Source of the DNA: Isoetes taiwanensis | Lineage: Eukaryota > Streptophyta > Lycopodiopsida > Isoetales > Isoetaceae | Assembly: GCA_021234155.1 (NCBI GenBank) | Contig: JAJEKV010000025.1 | Span: 6,307,310-6,371,309, forward strand | DNA: 64,000 bases | Direction of reading: 5' to 3' | Shown: piece by piece, positions 24,090 through 37,644 of the stretch | Numbering within the stretch: position 1 is the stretch's first letter | How the letters are laid out: the number at the start of each line of letters is the position of its first letter | Position numbers and translations under genes: made by a program | Notes under the pieces: generated by a model | What the model saw: the letters and a program-made list of their open reading frames with translations, nothing else | What the model was told of the DNA's origin: nothing | The model's database searches: none

Positions 24090-24700
24090 ATGTTAATTGA
24101 GCAAGGCAAGTCACAAGCAAGTTTTAGAAGTGGGAGCATGCTATTTCTTTGGCGCAAAGTAACAAACTCCTTGGTCCTCTCTTATACAAACCTGTAGAAG
24201 AAATTGTTTCAAACATCCTAAATTCATAAGACTTAGCCTCTGTCTTCGTCATGGTGTTTGTTATTTGTTGCCAAATTGTGCAATGGCAGCACCACCTGAA
24301 GATATTGCTTCATCACGACTAGCTGCATTGGCTGCACATAGACAAGTTTAAGTTTCAAACAAATACTACTCTCAATTCTACCTACCTGAGGACAGCTCAT
24401 AGAATGTGGGTTAGCTGTAACTATATCCACTTCTATCTGAATAAATCCTTCCAATCTATCTTCAGATACATTAACCAGATTATCTAAAAAACATTTTGCT
24501 CATCTTGACTTTAGAATGCACAAAACAATCCCCCATGTTCATCCTAGCTTTTTTATCTTCTTTTACCCATGCCATTGTAGCATTACTTATTGAAGCAAGC
24601 AAGAATGGTCATCAGATTCAACAGATAAAGTACATCTTTCTTGAATAAGAAAGATGTTATTGCAAATTTGTGCTGGGGCAAAGGCAGAGCAAGCCATCGC
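24090..24700 (-). repeat. Inverted-repeat arm left of the kinase array (possible vicilin-like relic)
   Basis: This segment is a diverged reverse complement of about 49,710-50,260. Shared pieces include the GTTTGTTACTTTGCGCCAAA run, GGTAGAATTGAGAGTAGT and GCTCTGCCTTTGcCCCAGCA. Read on the minus strand it gives AWVKEDKKARMNMGDC, the diverged counterpart of the cupin-like frame in the other arm. It is not open, so it is at best a relic. Confidence 0.65.
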
Positions 24701-24854
24701 CATGTACGACGCAAAGTGGGTTGTGGACCACCTATCTGGCAACTGGAGGGATTGTGGTGCTAAAAGAAGGCGATATACTGATTCGACAAATAGGTTGCCT
24801 CTGTGAATATTTTCATGACAGTCCCAAGGCACCTTTCGGTAACACCAACTTGCA

Positions 24855-25222
24855 CCATTTTGCTCTGCTGTAAGAAGTCCATCATACCCACACCACCATT
24901 TTGGAAGGATGCACTTCGGCCAAAGCCATCTTAATCACAACACCTTCCTCAGTACCCACCCATATAAAGTTCCAAACTATCGCAATGATCTCACATACTT
25001 TGACCTATGGGGCTAGCAGTAAGGATGCCACATAGATATGGGTACTACTAAGGACTGACTTGGCCACTGTAATGCAACCCGCAAGAGACAACTTTGCCGT
25101 GGACCACCAGAACAATATGCTTCTCCAAACCCTTAATGATCTCCTCCCACGCAGCTTTAGTAGTAACATGGATGCCAACCGATTCCCCAACAACTTGATG
25201 GTTGCGTCCTTATGTTGCCAAT
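24855..25222 (-). pseudogene. LINE ORF2 C-terminal fragment, unit 1
   Basis: Minus strand reads TAKLSLAGCITVAKSVLSST, then VCEIIAIVWNFIWVGTEEGV and VIKMALAEVHPSKMVVW. It aligns with the L1 relic at 1495-1800 (GASLSMAGRVHVAKFVFNS, KEIIVLVQNFVWGG, GVVKIAWSK), so it is a piece of the same L1-type ORF2. It directly abuts the kinase C-terminal relic to its right. Confidence 0.75.
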
Positions 25223-25268
25223 ATTTACACCCATTGCCCATTCAATTGAATTTCTGTCCTGAACTTTC

Positions 25269-25425
25269 TTAGCTATCATGATAATTGTGCATTGCAGTGA
25301 ACCAAGGATGTTGTAGCACTCGAGAGAAGATAGGCATTTGGAGAGGGTCCCTAAGCAACATGGAGTAGATGAGATCCTTGACCTCTTTTGAGACGTTAAG
25401 CTGATGTAAATCAATTGGTTGAGAA
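25269..25425 (-). pseudogene. Kinase C-terminal relic, unit 1
   Basis: Encodes the last about 50 residues of the kinase (QPIDLHQLNVSKEVKDLIYS, SMLLRDPLQMPIFSRVLQHP, then WFTAMHNYHDS and stop). It differs from the intact copy by a few substitutions, notably Met for the conserved Arg of subdomain XI (LQMP for LQRP). It is a separate local duplicate of the kinase 3' end; a further, shorter copy of the same end is at about 25,690-25,790. Confidence 0.85.
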
Positions 25426-26659
25426 GAAAAATAGCTGAGAAGGAAAGGCAAAACTTGATCTAAATTCAAATATGCCTAAATTCAAGGTTGAGAAGTAGAG
25501 AAGAACAACAAAGGAAGACTAACTTGGGACTATTTAACCTACCCGATTATTAAAATTATAGATTAGGACCTTAGATGAAATAGACATTGGAAATGCGACA
25601 TGAAAGGTGATATATTTCACATATTTGAGGATACTCCGAAAGCCAATATTTAGCCATTGCCGCCAAGGTTGAATTTATGTCCCGAACTTAACTGCCCAAG
25701 ATTATAGATATTATGATAATTGCGCATTGCAGTGAACCAAGGATGTTGTAGCACTTGGGAGAAGCTAGGCCTTTGGAGAGGCTATAGTAGAAGTACTCTC
25801 TCCTCTACAATATTTTTTTGCATTGGCATTTGAAGAATTTGAAAGCAAGAAATTTGTGTCTACACATTAAGTCTTCTTGTCTTTTGTACTATCACACCCT
25901 CCATGCCCAGCTTCCTGCAAGCCTAATGGGCATCTAAGTTGGCAATTATGTCTTTTTTTTTATTTCACGCCTTATTCCATGGATCATTTTGGATTCAAGC
26001 CGCTATAACTATAAGTTCCTCAATATAGTAGCCAGATTATTGCACACCGTGTGTTAATATATAATGCTAGCCAGATTGGAGGCATTTACTCTGGATTTTG
26101 GGGAATCAACCAGGGCTCCCCACTATATAAAACTGAATAATTTGAAATAGAAGAAAGAATAGACTCTTGATATTTGGAAAGGAAAGAACATGGGATGAAA
26201 GAGATCCTTAAATGAAACTAGTAACGGGTGCCCGGCGTTGCCGGGCATAGATACGGTTCTATTATAGAGACATAAAGCTGTTAGATCTATGCATCCCTAG
26301 CAAGGAGCTGTCTAAAGCCTCGGATGTTGTGTATTCTTAGGAAGGAGTTGGCCAATGTGTTGAATGGTGTGGTATATGATTTACTAACTTTTTCCTTATT
26401 TGGGTGGGGGGGAGAGGAATTTGGTTTTAAGCTTGAAAAAATATGAGAATTGAACTTGATTCCTTACATCTGTTGATGATGTTGCCTCTCGTTGCATTTG
26501 TATGTAAAGTTGAATTTGCAATTTTTGTATTCAATATGCTAAGTAAGAAAGGACAGTGAGCATAAGGGGCATTAATGCATGAGAAATGTCCAAACGACAC
26601 GTCTAGCATACTTCATCCATTTAGTGAAGGTCTTAACTGAAGCAATGAAATGCACGCCC

Positions 26660-26944
26660 CTAGCAGTCTCCACCCCTTGATTGAAACCTATGTAAATCCT
26701 TCATTATGACAACATATAGATGTAAACGATTAGGGTAGGAAAGGTTCATTGTTGTCAGGCATTCAAGGTGATTTTGTAAAAGTTCATAACATAAGTTTCT
26801 ATTCACAAAGCTTGGACTTTGCAATCCTCTAAAGGTCACCCATAGATATTGTTCATCATTTGACCATCCTCTCAAACAACATTTGCATTCACAGATTATA
26901 CACAAAAGAAGTTTAAAATATTTAATGACGATCTGGTGTGGCAC
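26660..26944 (-). other. Unrecognised conserved ORF, unit 1
   Basis: An open stretch of 94 codons with a coding-like middle (GWSNDEQYLWVTFRGLQSPS, FVNRNLCYELLQNHLE). Repeated unchanged in unit 2 and shortened in unit 3. It may be an exon of a larger gene or a TE remnant; no family recognised. Confidence 0.3.
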
Positions 26945-28009
26945 TTTTTGCTCTTATGCTTGGGTGCTTGATTTGCATAAAACGTTCATGGGTGTTAAAA
27001 CATTGAAATTGGACAGCCTTGGATAACCGAAGCACAATTTGAAAACAATTAAAAAATTATTATATTATGGAGACCAATTATTTGTTTTTATTTGTGCAAC
27101 TCACAAAGCGAAATGTACAGATTCATTGTTGTCCACAGCAGTTGCAAGCCCAATTCCAATTTAATGATAACGTACTTACATGTATCTTCTTTTCATAGTT
27201 CTAGACTGGCGTTAACTGTTAACTCCCTATCTAAAAGGGTGCAACTTGATGAATGAGGCTAATATTATGTCTGCAAGGCTGGAACTTGATGAATGAGACG
27301 AATAGTATGTGTACATGAATTCAACTCGGTTTTCTATGTAGTTAATGTGAAACTACTTCAAAGTTTACCGTTTCATGTCTATGTCCTCAAAGACCAGTTG
27401 ATAAAGCTTGAGCACAAACCTTGCAACATAAACAGAAGCAATTTGGTGCAAGCAAGTAAAATGAGAGTTTCAAATCCAGATGCCCCCGCATATTCCCATC
27501 ATAGTGGAAAATTAGTAAATGATCTGTTTTTAGATTTAGATTGACAAATGAATTTGAAAATAGAGCATGTGAAAGAGGAAAGCAAGATTTACGTTGAAAA
27601 GCCAATATAAATATCCTCGCATGAATAAAACCATAAAGCATTTTCACCTTTTCTTTGCAAATACCTCTGAAGAAGATCTGTCTAAGTGGTACTACTTTAT
27701 TGGACAGAGTTGATAATAGGAATTACTATAAAAAATATAAATTTCAGATATCAAAATACTTGCCTAAACTCGGATTTAAGCGACAAGTCGGTATGATTCA
27801 ACAAAGGGAAAAAAGCCCAATAAGCAAAACGTTTAGTATTGGCCGAAAATTTGAACATTTTAACAAAAAGCCCAACAACGATGATCGAGTAAAACCTTGA
27901 GCTTACAATAAGATTTCGATAGAAAGATTTACCGAGAAAGTCAATGTTCCCACTTAATTTGGACAGCCGGAGGGAAGTTGTGGCAAAGGGGATGAGCTCC
28001 ACGACCATG

Positions 28010-28165
28010 GAATGTCTATGCTGGGAGCAAATATATCAAGCGTCGCCGAAAGAACAAAATCCAAGACAACGGATGCCTCCCTTGCTTCGCATGCAAGCAA
28101 AGAACACAAACCGATATATCTGACACCTGCATACTCCGAAAATGGAAAGAAAATAATGCTGGCAT
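28010..28165 (-). other. Exon-like open stretch, unit 1 (also 35,635-35,790 and 43,215-43,370)
   Basis: The minus strand shows an AG acceptor-like site followed by a continuous frame beginning VRYIGLCSLLACEARE and running through LDFVLSATLDIFAPSIDIPW. It occurs in all three units downstream of the exonuclease exons, so it could be a later exon of that gene, but I do not recognise it as part of the exonuclease family. Confidence 0.3.
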
Positions 28166-29298
28166 TCTATCATTCATCCCTGTACAAAGCATGACAATGG
28201 TTCTAGCTACCTAGACTATCTATACCCTAGCAAAAGTAACAATAGTTCTAGACATATCTAGCATCATGGATAGATAATGGGAAATATTGGCATGTCCAAC
28301 ATACAACAATCTATTTAACCCTCCAGGAAAAAATGAGACCCTAGATACTTTCAATATCCGCACCTCTAACCAAACTTGATGCATAGATCCTTGCCTTGCA
28401 GACTGCTGACCCAACTCCTGGACTTAACTCTTCGAACATATGAATGCATGTTGCTTGTAGTTAGTTAGAGTGCCAAATGAGCTACTTGAACCTCATGGCT
28501 TCAAAAATACTTGGAGAATGAATGATGGATATGGTGCAAAGCCTGCTCAAACAACTGAAAAGGCAATTCTTAAAGCATATAACGCAAGCAAAGAAAAGAG
28601 GCAAGCAACTGCAAGAAAAAAAATCAGCAACAAAACAAATACCAATGCACCAAGACATTAAAAGAAAAATGTAAAGGAAACAAAATATAACATTATGATA
28701 ATTAAATATATAACATTATTTTGCCCTAATCATATTGTAGAGATCTACCTTTAAATCATTGCTAATGTTTCTGGCCTCCAACATAGCTAGTCTGGTCTTG
28801 GTCTCTAGTATTGTAGCCCTGGGCCAAAATTCAATCCTGGTAAAGAAACGAATGAGAATGTTTGCACATGCATTGAAAAAGCAGAATCCATGCTATGTTT
28901 GGTTAACAATGCAAGCAGATCTGCTATGGAAACTAACAATAATGGAAGCTAACAACACAGAAGTAGCTATGATGGAAACATGGCCGTCAAAGCATCTCTA
29001 AGATATCAAATAGACTAAATTCAGCAATATGCCATCTAACATCTTAGTATATATGGTCTTTGTAGCCTTAGCTTTCACCAAACTGCTTTAAAGCATTAAG
29101 TATAATGGATTCGCAATATTCACATATAATCATTCACCAAAAGAAATAAAAAATCATAGCAACACCCTTTTACTGACCCTGATATTTGAAGTTTCATTTC
29201 AAACTTCACATAAGATCAAACTATGCTCTTTGAAGATTCAAGAATGCTGTGTACTATAAATGCTGCAAAATACTTATAAATAAATAGCAAATGAATAC

Positions 29299-30027
29299 CT
29301 GCTCATAGGAAAGTGGACGTTGCTCCCAATTAGTCATCTTATAACTCTTGTCTAAGCAACACCCCATTGTAGCCTGCAAAATTTTATTAACAGTTATAAG
29401 CTCTTCAAGACGCTATCCGGCAGTAATACCGAATAAACAGAGTCAACCTTTGTTAGCCCAGATAAGCCTCCTCTTACTTCCTTTCCAGCAATCTTCTGCA
29501 GGTCAAGCAAGGGAGCACAGTAATGAAAACACTCCAATGCTCCATATGATTGTGCTAAATGGTCCAAATCATTCTTCACCGATATCCTAATCTTAGAGAT
29601 TAACATAAGTATATCTGAAATAGAACACAAAAGGTGAGAACAATTACCCGGCTTCAAAATAGATGAGGACCTAAATGCTGATCCAACACAATCTTCTAGC
29701 AAATCTTCTTCCCTCTGCACTAAACTTCGGCGGATCCGAACAAAAACATACTTGCTTAGTAGCTAATTGCAAGGTTGACACCGGGTCGTATGAGGAAAAA
29801 AATCAGGCCTACTATGCTCAATGACATATGTAACTACATATTTATTACATTATATTGAGCAAACCTTATTCGATGTCCGACCCTTTACACTCGGCTTTCC
29901 ACTCACAAATCAAATCCTAGTGCGTTGGTTACTCCCAAACTGCTCTCGCCATAAAATTGAGCCCCTTCTTTGTCATGTATCCGGATGACTTTATCAAGAG
30001 AAATGATACTCGACAACTCAATTTGTT
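29299..30027 (-). pseudogene. 3'-5' exonuclease (DEDD, MUT-7/WRN-exonuclease-like) exons, unit 1
   Basis: Same four exons as in unit 2: 30,027-29,865, 29,781-29,648, 29,586-29,448, 29,373-29,299. Exon lengths are 163, 134, 139 and 75 instead of 162, 133, 140 and 75, so three of the four carry frameshifts as written. The first exon reads GATTTGTGAGTGG where unit 2 has the in-frame GACTGTGAGTGG encoding Asp-Cys-Glu-Trp of the Exo I motif. Most differences sit at or beside CAG, CTG or CGG, so they may be consensus errors. Confidence 0.75.
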
Positions 30028-30687
30028 GCTAAGAAATGGTTTCAACCACTTGAACACTGTGTCTGATTCAAAAAGACCACTTTGATAAGACAACATGCAA
30101 TAGTTTGTTTCGAAATAACGACATAATTTAACTTCCAATACATCTTTCTCTCTAAGGGGTTGAGAAGGTTTTGAAAATGGCTCCCTGCTTGAGATCTTTG
30201 CCTTCCATTGGGCTTGTATCATATAACTGAAGATAATGAAGATTACCTTATCGGACATCTCTTGATTGGCATTATTTTCAAAAGGCAGAAGAAGGAAACA
30301 TATGCAAGAATAGACTGCCACATCTAGATTAAAGTCTACGGCTGAGTAACATACTTACTTTAAATTATTACAGTCTATCTCCACTCTGGCAAAACCACCA
30401 AAATCCTCAAGACGAACCAGGATATGGCAGGACATCTCCATTCAGATGCAACCCGACATCTCAAGCATCGGACTATTGGCCACACGTCTCTCATGGCGCC
30501 TAAGTTCTCTCATCTCTAATTTGGCTGCCATATCTGGAAAATCAGAAATCATACTAAAAAACCATGAAAATGTTTCTTTCTCGATTTTTGGATGTCGGAA
30601 AAATCTTCCGTCTGCCAATAAATCTTAATCCTTAAAAAAATGACGTTAAAAAAAAACCAAAAAAGTTTTTATCAAACCGGAAAATCC

Positions 30688-30833
<146 letters not shown>

Positions 30834-30834
30834 A

Positions 30835-31760
30835 TTGAAAATACGAGATGAAAGGTGATAATTTTCACATATTTGAGGATACTCTTTCTTTTAAGCTTAT
30901 GCACAAGAAACTTACATTACTTGTTTTATGAGAAGAAAGTTACATTACTTGTTTTATGAGAAGCTATAGTCATAACAATAAGGAGCTAGGGATACTCTTT
31001 CTTTTAAGCTTATGCACAAGAAACTTACATTACTTATTATATGAGAAGCTATAGTCATAACAATAAGGAGCTAGAATTTTCATTATTGTAGTTCTTCCCT
31101 TGAATGTAGATAGACTTGTTGCCAATTCACGAGTTTAAATGCCCAAGATCATAGAGATCATGGTAAATTGTGCACTCAATGTTTTATGATCTAATATTGT
31201 ATAGAATCGTATAAAGCAAATGAAAGAAGAAATGGGCCCTTTAGTATCTAGACACAAAAGAAATGGCCATGCATGACTTATAGCATTGACCATAGGTTCT
31301 TAGATACAATAGACATTGGAAATGCCACACAAAATGAAGAAAATATTCCTTTTGAAGCTTATTTAGAAAAATTTTACATCAGTTCATAACAATAAGGAGC
31401 GAGAATCTTCATTATTCTAGTTCTCATGAGTATTTACACTTATGGTGCCAAGCCAATATTTACACCCATTGCCAATTCAGTTGAATTTACGTCACGAACT
31501 TTCTTAGCTATCATGATAATTGCGCACTTATAGAATGACTTATAGAATTGACCATAGGTTCTTAGTACAATGGCCATTGGAAATGCCACGAGAAAATGCT
31601 AAGACAATCTCCTTTTGAAGCCTATTTAGAATAATTTTGCATCAATTCATAACAATAAGATAAGATAAGAATCATCATTACTCTAGTTATGCGGTATTTA
31701 CACTTATGGTGCCAATATTTACACCCATTGCCAATTCGGTTGAATTTACGTCCGAACTTT
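30835..31760. repeat. Nested short duplications between (GATA)n and kinase (also 38,420-39,353 and 46,009-46,937)
   Basis: Within each unit the stretch between the microsatellite and the kinase is built of short repeats: AAGCTTATGCACAAGAAACT blocks (twice), CTATAGTCATAACAATAAGG (twice), GACATTGGAAATGCCAC (several times) and the kinase 3'-flank motif CTTAGCTATCATGATAATTG (several times). This records repeated local copying of the kinase 3' end before the whole unit was triplicated. Confidence 0.85.
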
Positions 31761-31761
31761 C

Positions 31762-32478
31762 TTAGCTATCATGATAATTGCGCCTTTGCGGCGAACCAAG
31801 GATGTTGTAGCACTTGAGAGAAACTAGGCCTTTGAAGAGGGTCCCTAAGCAACATAGAGTAGATGAGATCCTTGACCTCTTTTGAGACATTAAGCTGATG
31901 TAAATCAATTGGTTGATGGCGAGATGTTATGAAAAAGGCGAGCTACGGAAGTGCAAAGTGTGGAAATAATTGCTTGCCACACAACATCTCATAAAGAACA
32001 AGTCCTGCACTCCATACATCACTTCGGGCCCGGAACATCCTTTCAACACCTCGGGTGCCATATAACTCAAAGTGCCCACTAGGTCACAAAACTTATTACC
32101 AGGGTAATAAAATTGTGACAAACCAAAATCAGCCACTTTTACATCCATGCCTTGCTCATCAGCCAGCAAGATATTCTCTGTTTTAAGATCTCTGTGAATT
32201 ATTCCTAGAAAATGGCAATACTCCATTGCCTGTGCAATTTGGAAAAAAATTCGTCGGCATTTTTGTTCGTGCAGAAAACCCTGTTTTTTGATGTAGTGTA
32301 GCAGAGATCCGCCATGGCAAAGGTCCATGATAAGATATACATTGTGGGCATCTTGGTAACAATCTCGACATGCAGCAAAATGTGGATTTTTGGAAACAAG
32401 GCGGCCGATTCTGAGTTCTGTGTCGAGTCTGGCTGGAGAGATGTTTTGTTTTGGAATGATTTTGCAGGCGAATTCTGT
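31762..32478 (-). pseudogene. Headless protein kinase, unit 1
   Basis: Equivalent to residues 61-297 of the intact kinase. The catalytic loop HRDLKTEN, DFG and APE are readable in one frame (32,328-31,985), but small indels break the frame on both sides. The ATP-binding Gly-rich loop is missing because the duplication breakpoint falls at Thr61; upstream the sequence is LINE. No kinase activity expected. Confidence 0.9.
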
Positions 32479-32482
32479 TGCA

Positions 32483-32850
32483 CCATTTTGCTCTGCTGTA
32501 AGAAGTCCATCATACCCACACCACCATTTTGGAAGGATGCACTTCGGCCAAAGCCATCTTAATCACAACACCTTCCTCAGTACCCACCCATATAAAGTTC
32601 CAAACTATCGCAATGATCTCACATACTTTGACCTATGGGGCTAGCAGTAAGGATGCCACATAGATATGGGTACTACTAAGGACTGACTTGGCCACTGTAA
32701 TGCAACCCGCAAGAGACAACTTTGCCGTGGACCACCAGAACAATATGCTTCTCCAAACCCTTAATGATCTCCTCCCACGCAGCTTTAGTAGTAACATGGA
32801 TGCCAACTGGATTCCCCAACAACTTGATGGTCTGTCCTTATGTTGCCAAT
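32483..32850 (-). pseudogene. LINE ORF2 C-terminal fragment, unit 2
   Basis: Near-identical to the fragment in unit 1. On its 3' (left) side it is fused directly to the headless kinase of unit 1 at about 32,478. Confidence 0.75.
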
Positions 32851-32896
32851 ATTTACACCCATTGCCCATTCAATTGAATTTCTGTCCTGAACTTTC

Positions 32897-33053
32897 TTAG
32901 CTATCATGATAATTGTGCATTGCAGTGAACCAAGGATGTTGTAGCACTCGAGAGAAGATAGGCATTTGGAGAGGGTCCCTAAGCAACATGGAGTAGATGA
33001 GATCCTTGACCTCTTTTGAGACGTTAAGCTGATGTAAATCAATTGGTTGAGAA
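32897..33053 (-). pseudogene. Kinase C-terminal relic, unit 2
   Basis: Identical in content to the relic in unit 1 (ends WFTAMHNYHDS), with the same Arg-to-Met change. A shorter 3'-end copy follows at about 33,340-33,410. Confidence 0.85.
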
Positions 33054-34284
33054 GAAAAATAGCTGAGAAGGAAAGGCAAAACTTGATCTAAATTCAAATA
33101 TGCCTAAATTCAAGGTTGAGAAGTAGAGAAGAACAACAAAGGAAGACTAACTTGGGACTATTTAACCTACCCGATTATTAAAATTATAGATTAGGACCTT
33201 AGATGAAATAGACATTGGAAATGCGACATGAAAGGTGATATATTTCACATATTTGAGGATACTCCGAGTGCCAATATTTAGCCATTGCCAGTTCAGTTGA
33301 ATTTATGTCCCGAACTTAACTGCCCAAGATTATAGATATTATGATAATTGCGCATTGCAGTGAACCAAGGATGTTGTAGCACTTGGGAGAAGCTAGGCCT
33401 TTGGAGAGGCTATAGTAGAAGTACTCTCTCCTCTACAATATTTTTTTGCATTGGCATTTGAAGAATTTGAAAGCAAGAAATTTGTGTCTACACATTAAGT
33501 CTTCTTGTCTTTTGTACTATCACACCCTCCATGCCCAGCTTCCTGCAAGCCTAATGGGCATCTAAGTTGGCAATTATGCTGCTTTTTTATATTCACAGCT
33601 TATTCCATGGATCATTTTTGGATTCAAGCGTTATAACTATAAGTTCCTCAATATAGTAGCCAGATTGCGCCACCTGTGTTAATATATAATGCTAGCCAGA
33701 TTGGAGGCATTTACTCTGGATTTTGGGGAATCAACCAGGGCTCCCCACTATATAAAACTGAATAATTTGAAATAGAAGAAAGAATAGACTCTTGATATTT
33801 GGAAAGGAAAGAACATGGGATGAAAGAGATCCTTAAATGAAACTAGTAACGGGTGCCCGGCGTTGCCGGGCATAGATACGGTTCTATTATAGAGACATAA
33901 AGCTGTTAGATCTATGCATCCCTAGCAAGGAGCTGTCTAAAGCCTCGGATGTTGTGTATTCTTAGGAAGGAGTTGGCCAATGTGTTGAATGGTGTGGTAT
34001 ATGATTTACTAACTTTTTCCTTATTTGGGTGGGGGGGAGAGGAATTTGGTTTTAAGCTTGAAAAAATATGAGAATTGAACTTGATTCCTTACATCTGTTG
34101 ATGATGTTGCCTCTCGTTGCATTTGTATGTAAAGTTGAATTTGCAATTTTTGTATTCAATATGCTAAGTAAGAAAGGACGAAGAGCATAAGGGGCATTAA
34201 TGCATGAGAAATGTCCAAACGACACGTCTAGCATACTTCATCCATTTAGTGAAGGTCTTAACTGAAGCAATGAAATGCACGCCC

Positions 34285-34569
34285 CTAGCAGTCTCCACCC
34301 CTTGATTGAAACCTATGTAAATCCTTCATTATGACAACATATAGATGTAAACGATTAGGGTAGGAAAGGTTCATTGTTGTCAGGCATTCAAGGTGATTTT
34401 GTAAAAGTTCATAACATAAGTTTCTATTCACAAAGCTTGGACTTTGCAATCCTCTAAAGGTCACCCATAGATATTGTTCATCATTTGACCATCCTCTCAA
34501 ACAACATTTGCATTCACAGATTATACACAAAAGAAGTTTAAAATATTTAATGACGATCTGGTGTGGCAC
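34285..34569 (-). other. Unrecognised conserved ORF, unit 2
   Basis: Same 94-codon reading frame as at 26,660-26,944, with no change in the translated product. Confidence 0.3.
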
Positions 34570-36915
34570 TTTTTGCTCTTATGCTTGGGTGCTTGATTTG
34601 CATAAAACGTTCATGGGTGTTAAAACATTGAAATTGGACAGCCTTGGATAACCGAAGCACAATTTGAAAACAATTAAAAAATTATTATATTATGGAGACC
34701 AATTATTTGTTTTTTATTTGTGCAACTCACAAAGCGAAATGTACAGATTCATTGTTGTCCACAGCAGTTGCAAGCCCAATTCCAATTTAATGATAACGTA
34801 CTTACATGTATCTTCTTTTCATAGTTCTAGACTGGCGTTAACTGTTAACTCCCTATCTAAAAGGGTGCAACTTGATGAATGAGGCTGATATTATGTCTGC
34901 AAGGCTGGAACTTGATGAATGAGACGAATAGTATGTGTACATGAATTCGCAACTCTGGTTTCTATGTAGTTAATGTGAAACTACTTCAAAGTTTACCGTT
35001 TCATGTCTATGTCCTCAAAGACCAGTTGATAAAGCTTGAGCACAAACCTTGCAACATAAACAGAAGCAATTTGGTGCAAGCAAGTAAAATGAGAGTTTCA
35101 AATCCAGATGCCCTGCATATTCCCATCATAGTGGAAAATTAGTAAATGACTGTTTTAGATTTAGATTGACAAATGAATTTGAAAATAGAGCATGTGAAAG
35201 AGGAAAGCAGTACTTACGTGAAAAGCCAATATAAATATCCTCGCATGAATAAAAACCATAAAGCATTTTCACCTTTTACTGCAGCGCCTACGAAGAAGAT
35301 CTGTCTAAGTGGTACTACTTTATTGGACAGAGTTGATAATAGGAATTACTATAAAAAATATAAATTTCGATATCAAAATCTTGCTAAACACCTGGATTTA
35401 AGCGACAAAGTCGGGTATGATTCAACAAAGGGAAAAAACTGAATAAGCAAAACGTTTAGTATTGCTGAAAGCTGAACATTTTTAACAAAAGCCCAACAAC
35501 GATGATCAGAGTAAAACCTTGAGCTTACGATAAGATTTCGATAGAAAGATTTACCAGAAAGTCAATGTTCCCCGCAATTTGGACAGCCAGAGGGGAAGTT
35601 GTGGCAAAGGGGATGAGCTCACAGCCATGGAATGTCTATGCTGGGAGCAAATATATCAAGCGTCGCCGAAAGAACAAAATCCAAGACAACGGATGCCTCC
35701 CTTGCTTCGCATGCAAGCAAAGAACACAAACCGATATATCCACACACGCATACTCCGAAAATGGAAAGAAAATAATGCTGGCATTCTATCATTCATCCCT
35801 GTACAAAGCATGACAATGGTTCTAGCTACCTAGACTATCTATACCCTAGCAAAAGTAACAATAGTTCTAGACATATCTAGCATCATGGATAGATAATGGG
35901 AAATATTGGCATGTCCAACATACAACAATCTATTTAACCCTCCAGGAAAAAATGAGACCCTAGATACTTTCAATATCCGCACCTCTAACCAAACTTGATG
36001 CATAGATCCTTGCCTTGCAGACTGCTGACCCAACTCCTGGACTTAACTCTTCGAACATATGAATGCATATTGCTTGTAGTTAGTTAGAGTGCCAAATGAG
36101 CTACTTGAACCTCATGGCTTCAAAAATACTTGGAGAATGAATGATGGATATGGTGCAAAGCCTGCTCAAACAACTGAAAAGGCAATTCTTAAAGCATATA
36201 ACGCAAGCAAAGAAAAAGAGGCAAGCAAATCGCAAGAAAAATCAGCAACAAACAAATGCCAAATCTGCAAGACATTAAAAGAAAAATGTAAAGGAAACAA
36301 AATATAACATTATGATAATTAAATATATAACATTATTTTGCCCTAATCATATTGTAGAGATCTACCTTTAAATCATTGCTAATGTTTCTGGCCTCCAACA
36401 TAGCTAGTCTGGTCTTGGTCTCTAGTATTGTAGCCCTGGGCCAAAATTCAATCCTGGTAAAGAAACGAATGAGAATGTTTGCACATGCATTGAAAAAGCA
36501 GAATCCATGCTATGTTTGGTTAACAATGCAAGCAGATCTGCTATGGAAACTAACAATAATGGAAGCTAACAACACAGAAGTAGCTATGATGGAAACATGG
36601 CCATCAAAGCATCTCTAAGATATCAAATAGACTAAATTCAGCAATATGCCATCTAACATCTTAGTATATATGGTCTTTGTAGCCTTAGCTTTCACCAAAC
36701 TGCTTTAAAGCATTAAGTATAATGGATTCGCAATATTCACATATAATCATTCACCAAAAGAAATAAAAAATCATAGCAACACCCTTTTACTGACCCTGAT
36801 ATTTGAAGTTTCATTTCAAACTTCACATAAGATCAAACTATGCTCTTTGAAGATTCAAGAATGCTGTGTACTATAAATGCTGCAAAATACTTATAAATAA
36901 ATAGCAAATGAATAC

Positions 36916-37644
36916 CTGCTCATAGGAAAGTGGACGTTGCTCCCAATTAGTCATCTTATAACTCTTGTCTAAGCAACACCCCATTGTAGCCTGCAAAATT
37001 TTATTAACAGTTATAAGCTCTTCAAGACGCTATCCGGCAGTAATACCGAATAAACAGAGTCAACCTTTGTTAGCCCAGATAAGCCTCCTCTTACTTCCTT
37101 TCCAGCAATCTTCTGCAGGTCAAGCAAGGGAGCACAGTAATGAAAACACTCCAATGCTCCATATGATTGTGCTAAATGGTCCAAATCATTCTTCACCGCA
37201 TATCCTAATCTTAGAGAGATTAACATAAGTATATACGAAATAGAACACAAAAGGTGAGAACAATTACCCAGCTTCAAAATAGATGAGGACCTAAATGCTG
37301 ATCCAACACAATCTTCTAGCAAATCTGCTTCCCTCTGCACTAAACTCGGCAGATCCAGAACAAAAACATACTGCTTAGTAGCTAATTGCAAGGTTGACAC
37401 CTGGCTGTATGAGGAAAAAATCAGGCCTACTATGCTCAATGACATATGTAACTACATATTTATTACATTATATTGAGCAAACCTTATTCGATGTCTGACC
37501 CTTTACACGGTCGGCTTTCCACTCACAGTCAAATCCTAGTACGTTGGTTACTCCCAACTGCTCTGCCATAAAATTGAGCCCCTTGCTGTCATGTATCCAG
37601 ATGACTTTATCAAGAGAAATGATACTCGACAACTCAATTTGTTG
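36916..37644 (-). CDS. 3'-5' exonuclease domain protein (DEDD superfamily, MUT-7/WRN-exonuclease-like), partial gene, unit 2
   Basis: Four consecutive exons with GT..AG borders and matching phases: 37,644-37,483 (162 bases), 37,400-37,268 (133), 37,204-37,065 (140), 36,990-36,916 (75). Joined, they encode about 170 residues: an N-terminal strand, then NVLGFDCEWK (Exo I, Asp and Glu metal ligands), QLATKQYVFVLDL, SSSILKLGYAVKNDLDHLA (Exo II Asp), GGLSGLTK and LDKSYKMTNWEQRPLSYEQ, which in this family directly precedes the Exo III Tyr/Asp motif. Plant relatives are RNase H-fold polynucleotide 3'-5' exonucleases, some with a C-terminal Mut7-C domain. I could not find the Exo III exon or a start exon, so only the core is annotated; upstream open stretches at 37,936-37,750 may hold earlier exons. 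This is the best-preserved of three copies. Confidence 0.85.

Noticed and set aside
28470-28661. Plus-strand 63-codon ORF (MPNELLEPHGFKNTW...) in each unit
   Set aside because: It looks mildly protein-like, but lies opposite to the exonuclease gene, diverges at its C-terminus by small indels, and has no recognised relative.
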